From Pirellulales bacterium (GTDB taxonomy: Bacteria; Planctomycetota; Planctomycetia; Pirellulales; JACPPG01): a stretch of 64,000 nucleotides of DNA. A program made the translations under genes and the position numbers. The DNA lies in the NCBI GenBank assembly GCA_035546535.1, contig DASZWQ010000176.1, positions 1 to 64,000 of the forward strand, read 5' to 3'. Shown piece after piece: positions 39,096-49,221 of this stretch (the first letter of the stretch is position 1; each line of letters starts with the position of its first letter). Below the pieces are notes generated by a model that saw only the letters and a list, made by a program, of their open reading frames with translations, did not search any database and had not been told where the DNA came from.

Positions 39096-42000
39096 CTACT
39101 TAAGGCGCTTCAAATAAATCTGCACGCTCTCGCCGGCCAGCTTGATCTCGACCGGCCCAATACCGGGCAAAGGCTCGAACACGATCTTCACGCACAAGGT
39201 TTCGCTCTGCACGTATTCGGCAAAATCCTTGATCGCCTGGCGCAGCACGGCACTTTCGGTGACGATCCCCAGCTCGATGCGGTCGGTGTATTCGCAGTCT
39301 GTGTCGCGGCGCTGATTCTGGATCGAGTGGACCAGATCCCGCACGTGTCCCTCGGCCACGAGCTCGTCGGTCAGCTCGGTCGACAGCACGACGACGGCGG
39401 CCGGACCTTGCGCCGCGGCCCAGCCGGGCTTGGCCTGCAGGCGGACTTGCAAATCTTGTGCGTCGAGCGTGACCGATCCGTCGGGCAGGTCGAAGGTGAC
39501 GGCGCCCTCCGCCTCCATCCGCGCCAGGAGCTGCGCCGCGTCCGCCTCGGCGAGCGCTTTTTTCAGCGCCGGCAATTGCTTGCCCAGTCGTGGTCCGAGA
39601 CGTTTCAGATCAGGCAGCACCGTGTAGCTGATGTACTGATCGGCTTTCTGCGTGTACTCGACCTGCTTGACGTTGAGTTCGTCTTTCACCAGGCCGTTGT
39701 GCTCTTCGAGCCAGGCGCGATGCGTCGGGTCGGCCAGGATTACTTCGACTTTGGCCAGCGGCTGCCGGACTTTCAGCTTGGCGTTCATTCGCGCGCTGCG
39801 ACCGAGCGAGACAATTTCGCGCACCAGGTTCATCCGCACCGACAACTGCTCGTCGGTCTCCGCGGCGTTGGCCGACGGATAATCGCACAAGTGCACGCTT
39901 TCGGCGGCGCGATCGCCGAACGGCTCGCGCACCAGCCCTTGCCAGAGCGTCTCGGACAAAAACGGCACGAATGGCGCCACCAATTTGGCCGTGGTCACCA
40001 GGCATTCGTACAAAGTCCAATAGGCGTCGAGCTTGTCCGAGCCTTTACGAGCGGACTCGCCACTCCAGAAGCGCGACCGGCTGCGGCGCACGTACCAGTT
40101 CGACAGGGCGTCGACAAACTCCGTGATCCGCGCGCAGGCGTTGAAGTTGTCGTAGGCGTCCATTCGCTCGACGACCGCGGCGCTCGTGCGGGCGAGCTCA
40201 CTGAGGATCCAGCGATCGAGCTCGCTGCGCTGCGCCACCGGCCGATAATCCGCCGCCCGCGCCAAATCCTCGGGCGCGAGCTGCCCGGCCTCGCCCGGCA
40301 AAGACTTCGCCGGATCGAAGCCGTCAATATTGGCGTAGATCACCAAAAAGCTGTAGACGTTCCACAACCGCAAGAGGAACTCGGGGATGCTGTCCTTGAT
40401 CGCCTGCTCGTTGTAGCGAATCGAGGTCCACGGCGGCTGATTGGCGAAGAAGTACCAGCGCAGCGCGTCGGCCCCGTAGCGATCGAAGATCTCGCCCGGC
40501 TCGCGATAGTTCCGCTTGCTCTTGGACATCTTCTGCCCGTCTTCGCCGAGCATCAGCCCCAAGACGATGCAGTTGCGGAACGGGTGGGGGAACTTCACGT
40601 CGCCGAAGACCAGCGTGCTGATCGCCAGTTGGCTATAGAACCAACCGCGCGTCTGATCGATCGCCTCACTGATGAAATCGGCCGGGAAGTTTTCCTGAAA
40701 TCGTTCTGCGCTGTCGCTCGCCGGGTAACCCCATTGGGCGAACGGCATCGCGCCCGAGTCATACCAACAGTCGATGACTTCGGTGACGCGCGTCATGCGG
40801 CCGCCTTTTTCGAACGGCGAGTCGTACGTGATGGCGTCGATGTACGGCTTGTGGATCTTCAGATCGTCGACCAGCTCGGGATTCTTCTTTTTCGCGGCGT
40901 CCCACACTTCGGTGCCGCGCACGCCGGGCTTTGCAATCAGCTCGGCATAGTTGGCCACGGCTTCCATCCGACCGGTCTTATCGCAAACCCAGATCGGTAG
41001 CGGCGTACCCCAGTAGCGTTCGCGCGACAGGGCCCAATCGACGTTGGTGGCCAGAAAGTTGCCGAAGCGGCCATCCTTGATGTGCTCGGGCAGCCAGTTG
41101 ATCTCGGCGTTATTGGCGAGCATCTGCACTTTGAACTGTGATGTGCGAATAAACCAGCTTCTGCGCGGATATTGGATCAGCGGATCCTCGTCGGCCCGCC
41201 AGCAGAACGGATAGTCGTGCAGGTACTGTTCTTGATGCCAAAGCAGTCCGCGATCGCGTAGGTTGCGTGATATGTCGCGATCGCAGTCTTTAACCCAGCG
41301 GCCCCGATAATCAGGCGCCTCGGCGGTAGACCTATCTCCAGGCGGTCCAAGGTCGAACTTACCGTCCGAGGCGACAGGGCAAAGCAGATCCGGTCCGCTG
41401 CCGTTTGACCCAAACGTGCGGCGTTCGTTATTGAGGACCTCGAAGTCGTCCTCGCCAAATGCTGGTGCAATGTGGACAATGCCTGTGCCGCTGTCGGTAG
41501 TAACAAATCCCGTACCCACGATTCGCCAGCCGACGTACCTTTCACTCTTCGCGACCTCCACTTCGACGTCGGCCGTGTCCAGGCCTTGTTTGTGGAAGTA
41601 GTAGTTCGCAACGGTCGCTTCCATCGGCGCGTAGTCGACACGTCCGAGCACATTGCCGAGGCTCCTGTAGTAATAGTCAAAGGGCGGCACATAGCGGCAG
41701 CCGACCAGCTTTGAGCCCATCAGCTTCTTCTCGACGTGCAGCTCGCGCTTGACCTTCGCGGCAAGCGTCTCGACCAGGGCCGAGGCCACGATCAGCTTGT
41801 GCGTTTGCCCGTCGTGCTCGTCAACGACGACGGAATACTCCAACTCGGGATGCACGGCCGCGAATTGATTGCTCGGCAGCGTCCAGGGCGTGGTGGTCCA
41901 GACCAACAGGCTCGTGTTCGCGTCGAGCCCCAGCTTTTCGGTTTTCTCGTCGACAACTAGCGGAAAGCGCACGAACACGCTCGGGTCGGCCACTTCGCGA

Positions 42001-42590
42001 TAGCCCTGGCCTACTTCGCCCGAACTGAGTGCCGTGCCGCCTTGTGCCCACCACCAGACGATTTTGTGCCCCTGGTAGAGCAGACCGCGATCGAACAGAT
42101 TTTTGAGCGACCACCAGACGCTTTCGACGTAGCTCTGGTGATACGTGACGTAGGCATGATCCAGGCGGATCCAAAAGCCGATCCGTTCGGTGAGCCGTTC
42201 CCACTCTTGCATATAGCGCCACACGCTCTGCTGGCAGCGGTGGATGAAGGGCTCGATGCCATAGGCTTCGATCTCTTCCTTCGCGTGGATGCCCAGCTCT
42301 TTGCAGACTTCGACTTCGACCGGCAGCCCATGCGTGTCCCAGCCCGCCTTGCGTTCGCAGTAGCGTCCGCGCATGGTCTGGTAGCGCGGGAAGAGGTCCT
42401 TGATCGCCCGCGTCAGGCAGTGCCCCGGATGCGGCATGCCGTTGGCCGTGGGGGGACCTTCGTAGAAGACGAATTTTGGCGATCCCTCGCGGCGGGCGAG
42501 CGACTTCGCATAGATCGCGCGCTCGCGCCAGAAGTCGAGCACTTGCTGTTCGAGCTTGGGAAAGTCGGCGTTGGGCGTAGGGCGAAACAT
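39096..42590 (-). CDS. ileS: Isoleucyl-tRNA synthetase, eukaryote-like (IleS2) type
   Basis: This 1164-residue class I synthetase charges tRNA-Ile. The HIGH-type motif is HPGH (54-57) after GPPTANGMP, and KMSKS is at 687-691. A CP1 editing domain lies between. [13 protein letters not shown] and the length above 1050 point to the IleS2 branch, which in many bacteria goes with mupirocin tolerance; the C-terminal zinc finger of IleS1 is not seen. The stop codon lies in an A-type repeat half. The codons for about residues 290-460 are somewhat poorer in GC than the rest. Confidence 0.93.
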   Translation of the reverse strand: MFRPTPNADFPKLEQQVLDFWRERAIYAKSLARREGSPKFVFYEGPPTANGMPHPGHCLTRAIKDLFPRYQTMRGRYCERKAGWDTHGLPVEVEVCKELGIHAKEEIEAYGIEPFIHRCQQSVWRYMQEWERLTERIGFWIRLDHAYVTYHQSYVESVWWSLKNLFDRGLLYQGHKIVWWWAQGGTALSSGEVGQGYREVADPSVFVRFPLVVDEKTEKLGLDANTSLLVWTTTPWTLPSNQFAAVHPELEYSVVVDEHDGQTHKLIVASALVETLAAKVKRELHVEKKLMGSKLVGCRYVPPFDYYYRSLGNVLGRVDYAPMEATVANYYFHKQGLDTADVEVEVAKSERYVGWRIVGTGFVTTDSGTGIVHIAPAFGEDDFEVLNNERRTFGSNGSGPDLLCPVASDGKFDLGPPGDRSTAEAPDYRGRWVKDCDRDISRNLRDRGLLWHQEQYLHDYPFCWRADEDPLIQYPRRSWFIRTSQFKVQMLANNAEINWLPEHIKDGRFGNFLATNVDWALSRERYWGTPLPIWVCDKTGRMEAVANYAELIAKPGVRGTEVWDAAKKKNPELVDDLKIHKPYIDAITYDSPFEKGGRMTRVTEVIDCWYDSGAMPFAQWGYPASDSAERFQENFPADFISEAIDQTRGWFYSQLAISTLVFGDVKFPHPFRNCIVLGLMLGEDGQKMSKSKRNYREPGEIFDRYGADALRWYFFANQPPWTSIRYNEQAIKDSIPEFLLRLWNVYSFLVIYANIDGFDPAKSLPGEAGQLAPEDLARAADYRPVAQRSELDRWILSELARTSAAVVERMDAYDNFNACARITEFVDALSNWYVRRSRSRFWSGESARKGSDKLDAYWTLYECLVTTAKLVAPFVPFLSETLWQGLVREPFGDRAAESVHLCDYPSANAAETDEQLSVRMNLVREIVSLGRSARMNAKLKVRQPLAKVEVILADPTHRAWLEEHNGLVKDELNVKQVEYTQKADQYISYTVLPDLKRLGPRLGKQLPALKKALAEADAAQLLARMEAEGAVTFDLPDGSVTLDAQDLQVRLQAKPGWAAAQGPAAVVVLSTELTDELVAEGHVRDLVHSIQNQRRDTDCEYTDRIELGIVTESAVLRQAIKDFAEYVQSETLCVKIVFEPLPGIGPVEIKLAGESVQIYLKRLK

Positions 42591-42852
42591 AGGCAGATTC
42601 GAACAAATCGACGTACAACGAGCGGCGCAAAGCGGCCCGCAAGGACCCGCCTTCGGGTTCGCCGGTGCGCCTACGGCGGCCTGACAAACAAGTGGTCAGG
42701 GGCACCCAGGGAATTTCCCATACAAGAATTAGGGCCACCCGGGCCGCCCTGACGAATAGCCCACTAGAGCAGCCAGGGGGCGTTTTTTCAATCGGGGGGG
42801 AGAGGTGCCAACATCTGCGAAACAGACTCCGCTGGATGGCGGACCGCTTCAC

Positions 42853-43698
42853 TTACCGCTCCACGGCGATCCGCTGTAGTGCCCCCAGCACGATCGCCCG
42901 CAGCTTCGGCTCGCTCTCGGCGGCCGCGGCCAGGATCATGTCGATATTGGCCGGCTCGAGCGCGTCGGGGAAGCACATGTCCGTGATCACCGACAGCCCC
43001 AAGACCCGCATGCTCGCGTGGACGGCCACGATCACCTCGGGCACGGTCGACATGCCGACCACGTCCGCGCCGATCGTCCGCAGGAAACGATACTCGGCCC
43101 GGGTTTCCAGATTCGGTCCCGTCACCGCTACATAGACACCCCGATGGGCGGTAAAGTTCTCGAGCCGGGCGATCTCCAGGGCACATTCGATCAAAGCCGG
43201 GTCGTAGGGGCACGACATGTCCGGGAAGCGCGGGCCCAGGGCTTCGTCGTTCACCCCTATCAGCGGGTTGTCCCCGAGCAGGTTGATGTGGTCGTCGATC
43301 ACCATGATGTCGCCGCGGCGATAGAACGGGTTCATGCCGCCGCAAGCGTTCGAGACGATCAGCGTGTCGGCCCCCAGCGCCTTCATCACGCGCACCGGAA
43401 AGGTGAGCTGCTGCTGGCTGTACCCTTCGTAGGCGTGAAAGCGTCCTTCCATGGCCACGACGCTCGCGCCGCCGAGCTTGCCACAGACGAGCTGCCCGGC
43501 ATGGCTGATCGCGGTCGAGCGCGGAAAGTGCGGGATCGCATCGTAGGGAATCGTGACGGGTGACTCGATCTCGCGCGCGAGTCCGCCCAGCCCGGTGCCC
43601 AGGATCACGCCGGCCTGGGCGGTGCCCTGCCATTGGGTGCGGATGTACGTCGCGGCCTCGGCGATTTGTGCGGCAAGGTGAAGCATTGGCTCGTTCAC
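42853..43698 (-). CDS. Purine nucleoside phosphorylase
   Basis: This 281-residue PNP/MTAP-family enzyme splits purine nucleosides with phosphate for salvage. It shows the phosphate-binding GVILGTGLGGLA, the SHAGQLVCG His motif, GRFHAYEGYS and VSNACGGMNP of the purine site, and a late MSTVPEVIVA segment with the Met/Thr ribose contacts. The length fits the trimeric, low-molecular-mass type (PunA/DeoD2). The start could also be the second methionine four residues later. Confidence 0.9.
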   Translation of the reverse strand: MNEPMLHLAAQIAEAATYIRTQWQGTAQAGVILGTGLGGLAREIESPVTIPYDAIPHFPRSTAISHAGQLVCGKLGGASVVAMEGRFHAYEGYSQQQLTFPVRVMKALGADTLIVSNACGGMNPFYRRGDIMVIDDHINLLGDNPLIGVNDEALGPRFPDMSCPYDPALIECALEIARLENFTAHRGVYVAVTGPNLETRAEYRFLRTIGADVVGMSTVPEVIVAVHASMRVLGLSVITDMCFPDALEPANIDMILAAAAESEPKLRAIVLGALQRIAVER

Positions 43699-44002
43699 GC
43701 GCGGGGAAGGTCCGGGGAAGCCCGATCAGCGAGCAATGTACGCCACCAGCCGAAAAGCGACCAGTGCCACGTGAGACGGGTGCGCACGCGGGTGGTGAAA
43801 CGATCGTCCAACGCCTTTTCGTGGCGCAAGCGTCCCGCCCGCGGAACCGTCGATGAGAGCACGCGGCTGAACCGATCGGACGAATTCGCAGGCGAGACGC
43901 CTGCACCACAATCGCGTTCTTGAAGCTGTGCCCGGCAATCTGCTGCTCGCCGAGCACCTTACCGATCAGCCGTGGAGAATGTTAGCGATCGATGAGGGGC
44001 GG

Positions 44003-44434
44003 CTAGTTCAGAATGCCGTACTCGCGCATCAGGGCGACATAGGCCGGGTCTTCGCGCAGCGAGTCGAGGTCGCCGTCGTTTTCCAGATACTCGAAGTCGT
44101 CATACCCTTGCTCGAGCGCCGCCCGCAGGGCCGCGATCGCCTCGCGGCGATACCCGCCGACGGCCAGGCTGCACGCCAGGTTGTAACGAATCACGAAATC
44201 CGTCGGCAGCAGTTCGGCCAGACGGCGATCGATCACCAGGGCCCGCTCATGCAGCCCCTTGCGCGACAGCAATTCCCCCTGACAGCGCAACACGTCGATG
44301 TAGTTCGGATCGCGCTGGAGGATGCGATCGTAAAATGCAATGTCAAAATCGAGCTGTCCGCGGGCGAACGGCTCGGCTTTGCCGGCAGGTTTGTCCTGAG
44401 GTGTCGCGCTTCGCGAGTCGTCTGCCGATGGCAT
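44003..44434 (-). CDS. Small TPR-type protein
   Basis: This 143-residue soluble protein has about two and a half tetratricopeptide units: FDIAFYDRILQRDPNYIDVLRCQGELLSRKG, HERALVIDRRLAELLPTDFVIRYNLACSLAVGG and RREAIAALRAALEQGYDD. A C-terminal DLDSLREDPAYVALM motif follows, which is typical of planctomycete TPR proteins. It probably mediates protein contacts; its partner is unknown. The N-terminal 25 residues are charged linker. Confidence 0.75.
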   Translation of the reverse strand: MPSADDSRSATPQDKPAGKAEPFARGQLDFDIAFYDRILQRDPNYIDVLRCQGELLSRKGLHERALVIDRRLAELLPTDFVIRYNLACSLAVGGYRREAIAALRAALEQGYDDFEYLENDGDLDSLREDPAYVALMREYGILN

Positions 44435-45170
44435 CGATGATTCTCCCGGAAATCAAGATCGCGTCGCTCGTGCAGTCGGACTTCAGGCCATCAATCATGC
44501 CAACCGGGCAGTTGACCCGTCAACACCGCTCTCGGCCGGCCATCGCCTGGAACACCTGGAGCCTGGAACACCTGGGGCCTGGGACACCTGGGGCCTGGGA
44601 CACCTGGGAAGTGTCCCGGTCAGGAACGCTCCCGCGGGTCCAACGGCGCTGGATCGAGTCGGTGCAGGGCTCAAAGCTCTCCGTTACAGCCACAGCAACA
44701 CCAATCCATCGCTAAGAATAGCTTACGCGACATCGTTCCCTCGACAAGGCCGCCTCACGATAGGCAAACGATACATCAGTGCTTTGAGAGGCAAATAAGT
44801 CGATTTCTTGCCGGAAATTCCGGTTAGCGAACTGCGTCGGTCACACCATTCCGGGTGTCGATGGGGCCGACTTTGGAGCGTACCCAAGAAGTGTCGCGGC
44901 TGATTGTCACGGAACCATCGTCGGCTGGTTGCAACGCACGAGCTTGTCACGGTGCCGTGGCTTACCCAGTCTTCGGTCGCGGTCTGGCGCATGCCTGCTC
45001 CGCGAAGCAATGATTCCCATGACCGAGACTTCGGTTGCCATCGAGAGCGCTTGTCTGCCGATAGAAGAAGGGCGCGACTCCGCGCTGCGCGTCGTCCTTG
45101 CTAGCTGGAAACCTGGCACTGATTTGCGGTGGTCGCCACATCTCACACGTTTACACGCGCTGGTTACCGT
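44435..45170. other. Gene-free stretch before the second glycan locus
   Basis: About 730 bases without a supported gene. It contains a 16-bp tandem repeat (44552-44610) and a CCGGAAATTCCGG palindrome (44811-44823) that could be an operator. The promoter of the following plus-strand genes is expected here. Nothing else is recognised. Confidence 0.45.
44552..44610 (+). repeat. 16-bp tandem repeat ACACCTGGGGCCTGGG
   Basis: Three and a half units start at 44552, 44568, 44584 and 44600, the first one or two bases diverged. The end (ACACCTGGGAAGTGTCCC) can fold into a small hairpin. Confidence 0.85.
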
Positions 45171-46145
45171 ATGGAAGAAAATGCTCGCTCTCTGGTTCAG
45201 CCGATCGCTGACGGCGCGGGCGCTGTCGCGAGAAAGGTCTCGAAGAACGTCGCCAGGCCGTTTCGCCGTTTGGCAAAGAAGCTTGCCAGGCCGATGCAAA
45301 ACCGCCGCGCTATCAAGATCTTCGAGGCCTATGACCAGTCGCTCAGCAAAGTCGCGATCTCACCACCATTGCCGCTATCTTCGCCCGCCAGCGCGCACCG
45401 CCGCATTCATGCGGTTTACTTCTGCTGTCACCGCGATTTCACGATGCTGCGCATGTCGCTGGTTAGCCTGCTTGCGCACGGAGGCGGAAAGATATCGCGC
45501 ATTTATGTCTACGAGGACGAGTCTGACCCGTTAACGGGTGACGAGAAGCGTGATCTGCTGTCGTTGACTCCGCTCTCGATCGTTTCCGGACCTCGCTACA
45601 CGGGCTGGGGCGCTGAAGCGCTCGTGCGCGGACTGAATTTCTATCGCCGGATGCTGGCCGACGTGCCCGCGGGGGCTTCCGCCTGGCTTCTGAAGATTGA
45701 CGCCGATCTGCTGTTTCTGAACAGCCATGTCTTTCAGCAGATTGCCGACTGTCGGGAGGACATGTTCGGCCAGCCGTACACGCATCCGCGTGGCCTGACG
45801 TATTCGCAAGGGGGCTGTTACGCGATCACGACGGAGTTTCTGCATCGGCTACTGGCGACACCCGTGTCCGAAGTCATGCACACGCTGAGCGCCAAAATCG
45901 GGATGCCGATCTCGCACCTTCCTGAAGATGCGTGCGTTTTTTCGCTGGCTGCGCGGAACGGGCCGCGGGTGAAATTCTCGGATTTCTATCTGCCAGCGGA
46001 GCGGATTCCCACCTTCGTGCCCTCGGCGACCGAGCCGGCGAGCGCGATTCATTTCGAAACCGGCGGCGGTAAGAATCTGCGCCTGCACATGCCGAGAATC
46101 GCGAATTGTGCGGCATCGCCCAGCGAATCCCGTCGTGCCGCTTGA
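45171..46145 (+). CDS. GT-A-like glycosyltransferase-type protein
   Basis: This 324-residue protein has a nucleotide-diphospho-sugar-transferase-like core. HAVYFCCHRDFTMLRMSLVSLL opens the fold, WLLKIDADLLFLN supplies a DxD-type motif (IDADLLF), and GGCYAITTEFLHRLL and HLPEDACVFSLAA follow as in GT-A acceptor regions. There is a basic N-terminal stretch (RKVSKNVARPFRRLAKKLARP) that could bind membrane lipid. The ATG at 45171 is chosen because the upstream extension has no family features. It leads the second glycan locus and may add a sugar to its product. Confidence 0.6.
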   Translation: MEENARSLVQPIADGAGAVARKVSKNVARPFRRLAKKLARPMQNRRAIKIFEAYDQSLSKVAISPPLPLSSPASAHRRIHAVYFCCHRDFTMLRMSLVSLLAHGGGKISRIYVYEDESDPLTGDEKRDLLSLTPLSIVSGPRYTGWGAEALVRGLNFYRRMLADVPAGASAWLLKIDADLLFLNSHVFQQIADCREDMFGQPYTHPRGLTYSQGGCYAITTEFLHRLLATPVSEVMHTLSAKIGMPISHLPEDACVFSLAARNGPRVKFSDFYLPAERIPTFVPSATEPASAIHFETGGGKNLRLHMPRIANCAASPSESRRAA

Positions 46146-46506
46146 TCGCCGCCCGCGTAAGGCACGCTTGCTCCCGACAGCACCGCTAGCTTCTCCGGTT
46201 GCTGGGGGCCACTGGTGGCTTGTCGACCAGTGCAGAATCGCCGGAAATCCTGGCGAACAAGCCGCCCGTGGCACCCTGTTCCAGGCCGTGAGCCGTTCTG
46301 CAACAGCGATTCCGCGCGCTATTTCAATCGAGGGCTGCCGGAAAAGCTTCGCCACTTTCCCCAGCTCGATTAATGCGAAAGGCGAGCGCAGCCGATACAT
46401 CCCATCACGGTGGTGCCGGCCGTGCCGACGTTGCCTCGCACGAACGGCCCAGGCGGGAGCGGTTTTCAGGCGGATTTACATCGGCCAATAGTCTACGAGC
46501 CCAACA
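46146..46506. other. Intergenic region holding a D-type repeat
   Basis: About 360 bases between the GT-A-like gene and the fusion gene, with the palindromic repeat at 46208-46275. Otherwise there is no recognisable gene or promoter element. Confidence 0.4.
46208..46275. repeat. D-type palindromic repeat, diverged copy
   Basis: GCCACTGGTGGCTTGTCGACCAGTGC and AACAAGCCGCCCGTGGCACC resemble the two hairpins at 38139-38209 in the same order, with a different inner spacer. Confidence 0.65.
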
Positions 46507-48198
46507 ATGCCCATTGCGCCCAACGTCTGCTTTGCATCGAACGTCGGCATCACGTATCCGGACCTGGTGAACCTGTATGGCTGCACGATCGGCGAGGGGA
46601 CGCGGATCGGGCCCTTTGTCGAGATCCAAAAGAACTCGTCCGTCGGAGCTCGCTGCAAAATCAGCTCGCACACCTTCGTCTGCGAAGGGGTGACGATCGA
46701 AGACGAGGTCTTCGTCGGTCATCACGTGTGCTTCATCAACGACCGTTATCCGCGCGCGACCGGGGCATCGGGTCAGTTGCAAACCGAGGCGGACTGGAAA
46801 GTCGTTCCCACGCGCGTCTGCCGCGGGGCCTCGATCGGTTCGGGCGCCGTGATCATGTGCGGCGTCACGATCGGGGCGAACGCCACGGTCGGCGCCGGCG
46901 CCGTCGTGACGCATGACGTCGCGCCGGGCGACGTCGTGGCCGGCGTGCCCGCCGCTCATTTGGCCAGCGCAAGCAAATCTGCGCCCGTCGCGGCGAGCAA
47001 CAAAGTGCCGTTTCTCGACCTTACCGAACACAACCGGCGGATCGAATCGGAATGGAAGCCGGCCATCGACGCCGTCACGTCGCAATCGCAATTCATACTC
47101 GGGCCGGCGGTCGAGCGATTCGAAGCGGCTTTCGCTCGCTACATCGGCGTCGATTATTGCGTGGGGCTGAACAACGGCACCTCGGCCTTGCAACTCGCGC
47201 TACAGGCCTGCGACGTCGGCCCCGGCGATGAAGTCATTACCACGCCGCACACCTGGATCAGCACGACCTGGGCCATCAGCTACGTCGGCGCGAAGCCTGT
47301 CTACGTTGACGTCGACCGCAAGACTGCCACGATCAATCCGGCGCTCGTCGAGCGTGCCATCACTCCGCGCACCAAGGCCTTGTTACCCGTGCATCTCTAC
47401 GGCCAGGCATGCGATCTGGACGCGCTTAAGAATCTGGCTGACAAATACCAGCTCGTACTGATCGAAGACACGGCGCAGGCGCACGGCGCCATGCACCGCG
47501 GCCGCCGGCTCGGCTCGGTCGGGCACGTCGGGTGCTTCAGCTTCTACCCTGGTAAGAATCTTGGTGCGTTTGGCGAGGCCGGCGCCATCGTCACGGGCTC
47601 GGCCGATATCGCGGCACGCGTCCGGCGGCTCCGCGATCACGCACAAGACGGACGGCATAACCACGTCGAGCTCGGCTACAACGCTCGCATGGAGGGACTG
47701 CAAGGAGCGGTGCTCGAGGTCAAGCTCCGCCACCTCGACGATTGGAACGCGGCGCGCCGCGCGCATGCCAGGCGGTACACCGAATTACTCGCCGGCCTGC
47801 CCGAGCTGACCTTGCCTACGGCCACGAACGCCGAAGGGCACGTGTGGCACTTGTATGTGGTGCTGCTCAACGGAGTCGATCGTAAGGCCTTGATGGCGCA
47901 GTTGGCCGATCGCGGCGTGGCCACGGCGATCCACTATCCGACGCTCGTCCCCTTCCAGCCGGCGTACGCACATCTGGGCTATGGCCGTGGCGTGTTTCCG
48001 GTCGCCGAGGATATCGCCAGCCGCTGCTTGTCGCTGCCGATGTACGCCGAATTGACCGACGCGCAGATCCTGCACGTCGTGCAGGCGATGAAGGAATGCC
48101 TGGCAACATCCCGTGCCGCCCGGATCCAGGTAGTCCCCGCCCCATTGGGATTTCCCCTGGGGAACGCCGCTCATACGAACTCACACCTTTCCAAGTGA
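46507..48198 (+). CDS. Fused hexapeptide N-acetyltransferase / DegT aminotransferase
   Basis: This 563-residue bifunctional protein has two parts. Residues 1-155 form a left-handed beta-helix acyltransferase with hexapeptide repeats (IGEGTRIGPFVEIQKNSSVGARCKI, then VCRGASIGSGAVIMCGVTIGANATVGAGAVV), as in WbpD. Residues about 167-545 form a DegT/DnrJ/EryC1 aminotransferase (VPFLDL start, NNGTSALQLAL, LIEDTAQAHGA, PLP lysine Lys350 in CFSFYPGKNLGAFGEAG), as in WbpE. Together they would transaminate a 3-keto sugar nucleotide and N-acetylate the amine in one chain. The matching 3-dehydrogenase is the WbpB-like protein at 57977. In other bacteria these activities are usually separate proteins. Confidence 0.88.
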   Translation: MPIAPNVCFASNVGITYPDLVNLYGCTIGEGTRIGPFVEIQKNSSVGARCKISSHTFVCEGVTIEDEVFVGHHVCFINDRYPRATGASGQLQTEADWKVVPTRVCRGASIGSGAVIMCGVTIGANATVGAGAVVTHDVAPGDVVAGVPAAHLASASKSAPVAASNKVPFLDLTEHNRRIESEWKPAIDAVTSQSQFILGPAVERFEAAFARYIGVDYCVGLNNGTSALQLALQACDVGPGDEVITTPHTWISTTWAISYVGAKPVYVDVDRKTATINPALVERAITPRTKALLPVHLYGQACDLDALKNLADKYQLVLIEDTAQAHGAMHRGRRLGSVGHVGCFSFYPGKNLGAFGEAGAIVTGSADIAARVRRLRDHAQDGRHNHVELGYNARMEGLQGAVLEVKLRHLDDWNAARRAHARRYTELLAGLPELTLPTATNAEGHVWHLYVVLLNGVDRKALMAQLADRGVATAIHYPTLVPFQPAYAHLGYGRGVFPVAEDIASRCLSLPMYAELTDAQILHVVQAMKECLATSRAARIQVVPAPLGFPLGNAAHTNSHLSK

Positions 48199-48204
48199 AC
48201 GCCT

Positions 48205-49221
48205 ATGAAACTCGATGGCCAAACGGTCCTTGTGACGGGCGGAGCCGGCTTCATCGGCTCGCATCTGGTCGAAACGCTGCGGAATTGCACGGTGCGTGTG
48301 CTCGACGATCTGTCGACCGGCAAGGAGGCTAACCTGGCCGACGTGCGGCGTCACGGACGCGTCGAATTCGTCCACGGCGATATACGCAATCGCGCGCTGG
48401 TCGCGACGGTGTTGCGCGACGTCGACACGGTATTTCACCTTGCCTGTCGCGGCGTGCGGCACTCGATTGGCAATCCGCAGGAAAGCCACGAGGTGAACGC
48501 CGCGGGCACTTTGACGTTGCTGGCCGAAGCGCGCCGGGTCGGCGTCAAGCGGTTCCTGCACGTTTCGTCGTCCGAGGTCTACGGCACGGCCCGGCGGGCG
48601 CCGATGGACGAAGATCATCCGACATTTCCGGAAACTGTTTATGGCGCCGCGAAGCTGGCCGGCGAGGCGTACGCTCGGGCTTACCATCAAACGTACGGTT
48701 TGCCGACGATCGTCGTGCGGCCGTTCAATAACTTCGGGCCGCGCAGCCATCACGAAGGCGATTCCGGTGAAGTGATTCCTCGTTTTGTCGTGTGGGCCTT
48801 GAACGGCCAGCCGCCGATCATCTTTGGCGACGGTTCGCAAACGCGCGATTTTATCTACGTCGGCGAAACCGCGCACTGGTTGTGCCGTGCGGCCGAATGC
48901 GATGCCCTGGTGGGCCGAACGGTCAACCTTGGCTCGGGGGTCGAGACCTCGGTCAGCCAGTTGGCGAAAATCGTTTTCGAAGAGGCGGGACTGCCGCACA
49001 TCCAACCGAATCACCAGCCGAAGCGACCGGGCGACGTGCAGCGGCACCTGGCCGACGTGCGCCTGGCTCGCGAGGTGCTTGGCTTCAATACGCGGATCGA
49101 CGTGCGCGAGGGAATCAAGCGCGTGCTCGCCCACGTGCGGGCCCAGTCGCGCAGTGCGGCCGACCTGTTGGCCGAGACGAACCCGTTCAACTGGCAAACC
49201 GTCGGAGAATTGGTGACGTGA
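48205..49221 (+). CDS. NAD-dependent epimerase/dehydratase (extended SDR)
   Basis: This 338-residue SDR shows VLVTGGAGFIGSHLVETL, VRVLDDLSTGK, LHVSSSEVYGTA and the catalytic YGAAK pair, then VVRPFNNFGPRSHHEG. The family includes sugar-nucleotide 4-epimerases, 4,6-dehydratases and UDP-glucuronate decarboxylases; the exact reaction cannot be chosen here. It begins 6 bases after the fusion gene and its stop overlaps the next start (GTGA), so the three are one transcription unit. It probably makes the keto-sugar used by the following aminotransferase. Confidence 0.85.
   Translation: MKLDGQTVLVTGGAGFIGSHLVETLRNCTVRVLDDLSTGKEANLADVRRHGRVEFVHGDIRNRALVATVLRDVDTVFHLACRGVRHSIGNPQESHEVNAAGTLTLLAEARRVGVKRFLHVSSSEVYGTARRAPMDEDHPTFPETVYGAAKLAGEAYARAYHQTYGLPTIVVRPFNNFGPRSHHEGDSGEVIPRFVVWALNGQPPIIFGDGSQTRDFIYVGETAHWLCRAAECDALVGRTVNLGSGVETSVSQLAKIVFEEAGLPHIQPNHQPKRPGDVQRHLADVRLAREVLGFNTRIDVREGIKRVLAHVRAQSRSAADLLAETNPFNWQTVGELVT

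Noticed and set aside
38970-41000. 676-residue open frame opposite ileS
   Set aside because: Antisense shadow of ileS, whose HPGH and KMSKS motifs and full domain order prove the other strand.
44552-44610. Possible CRISPR array
   Set aside because: The 16-bp units are contiguous with no unique spacers, and no cas genes are in the window.
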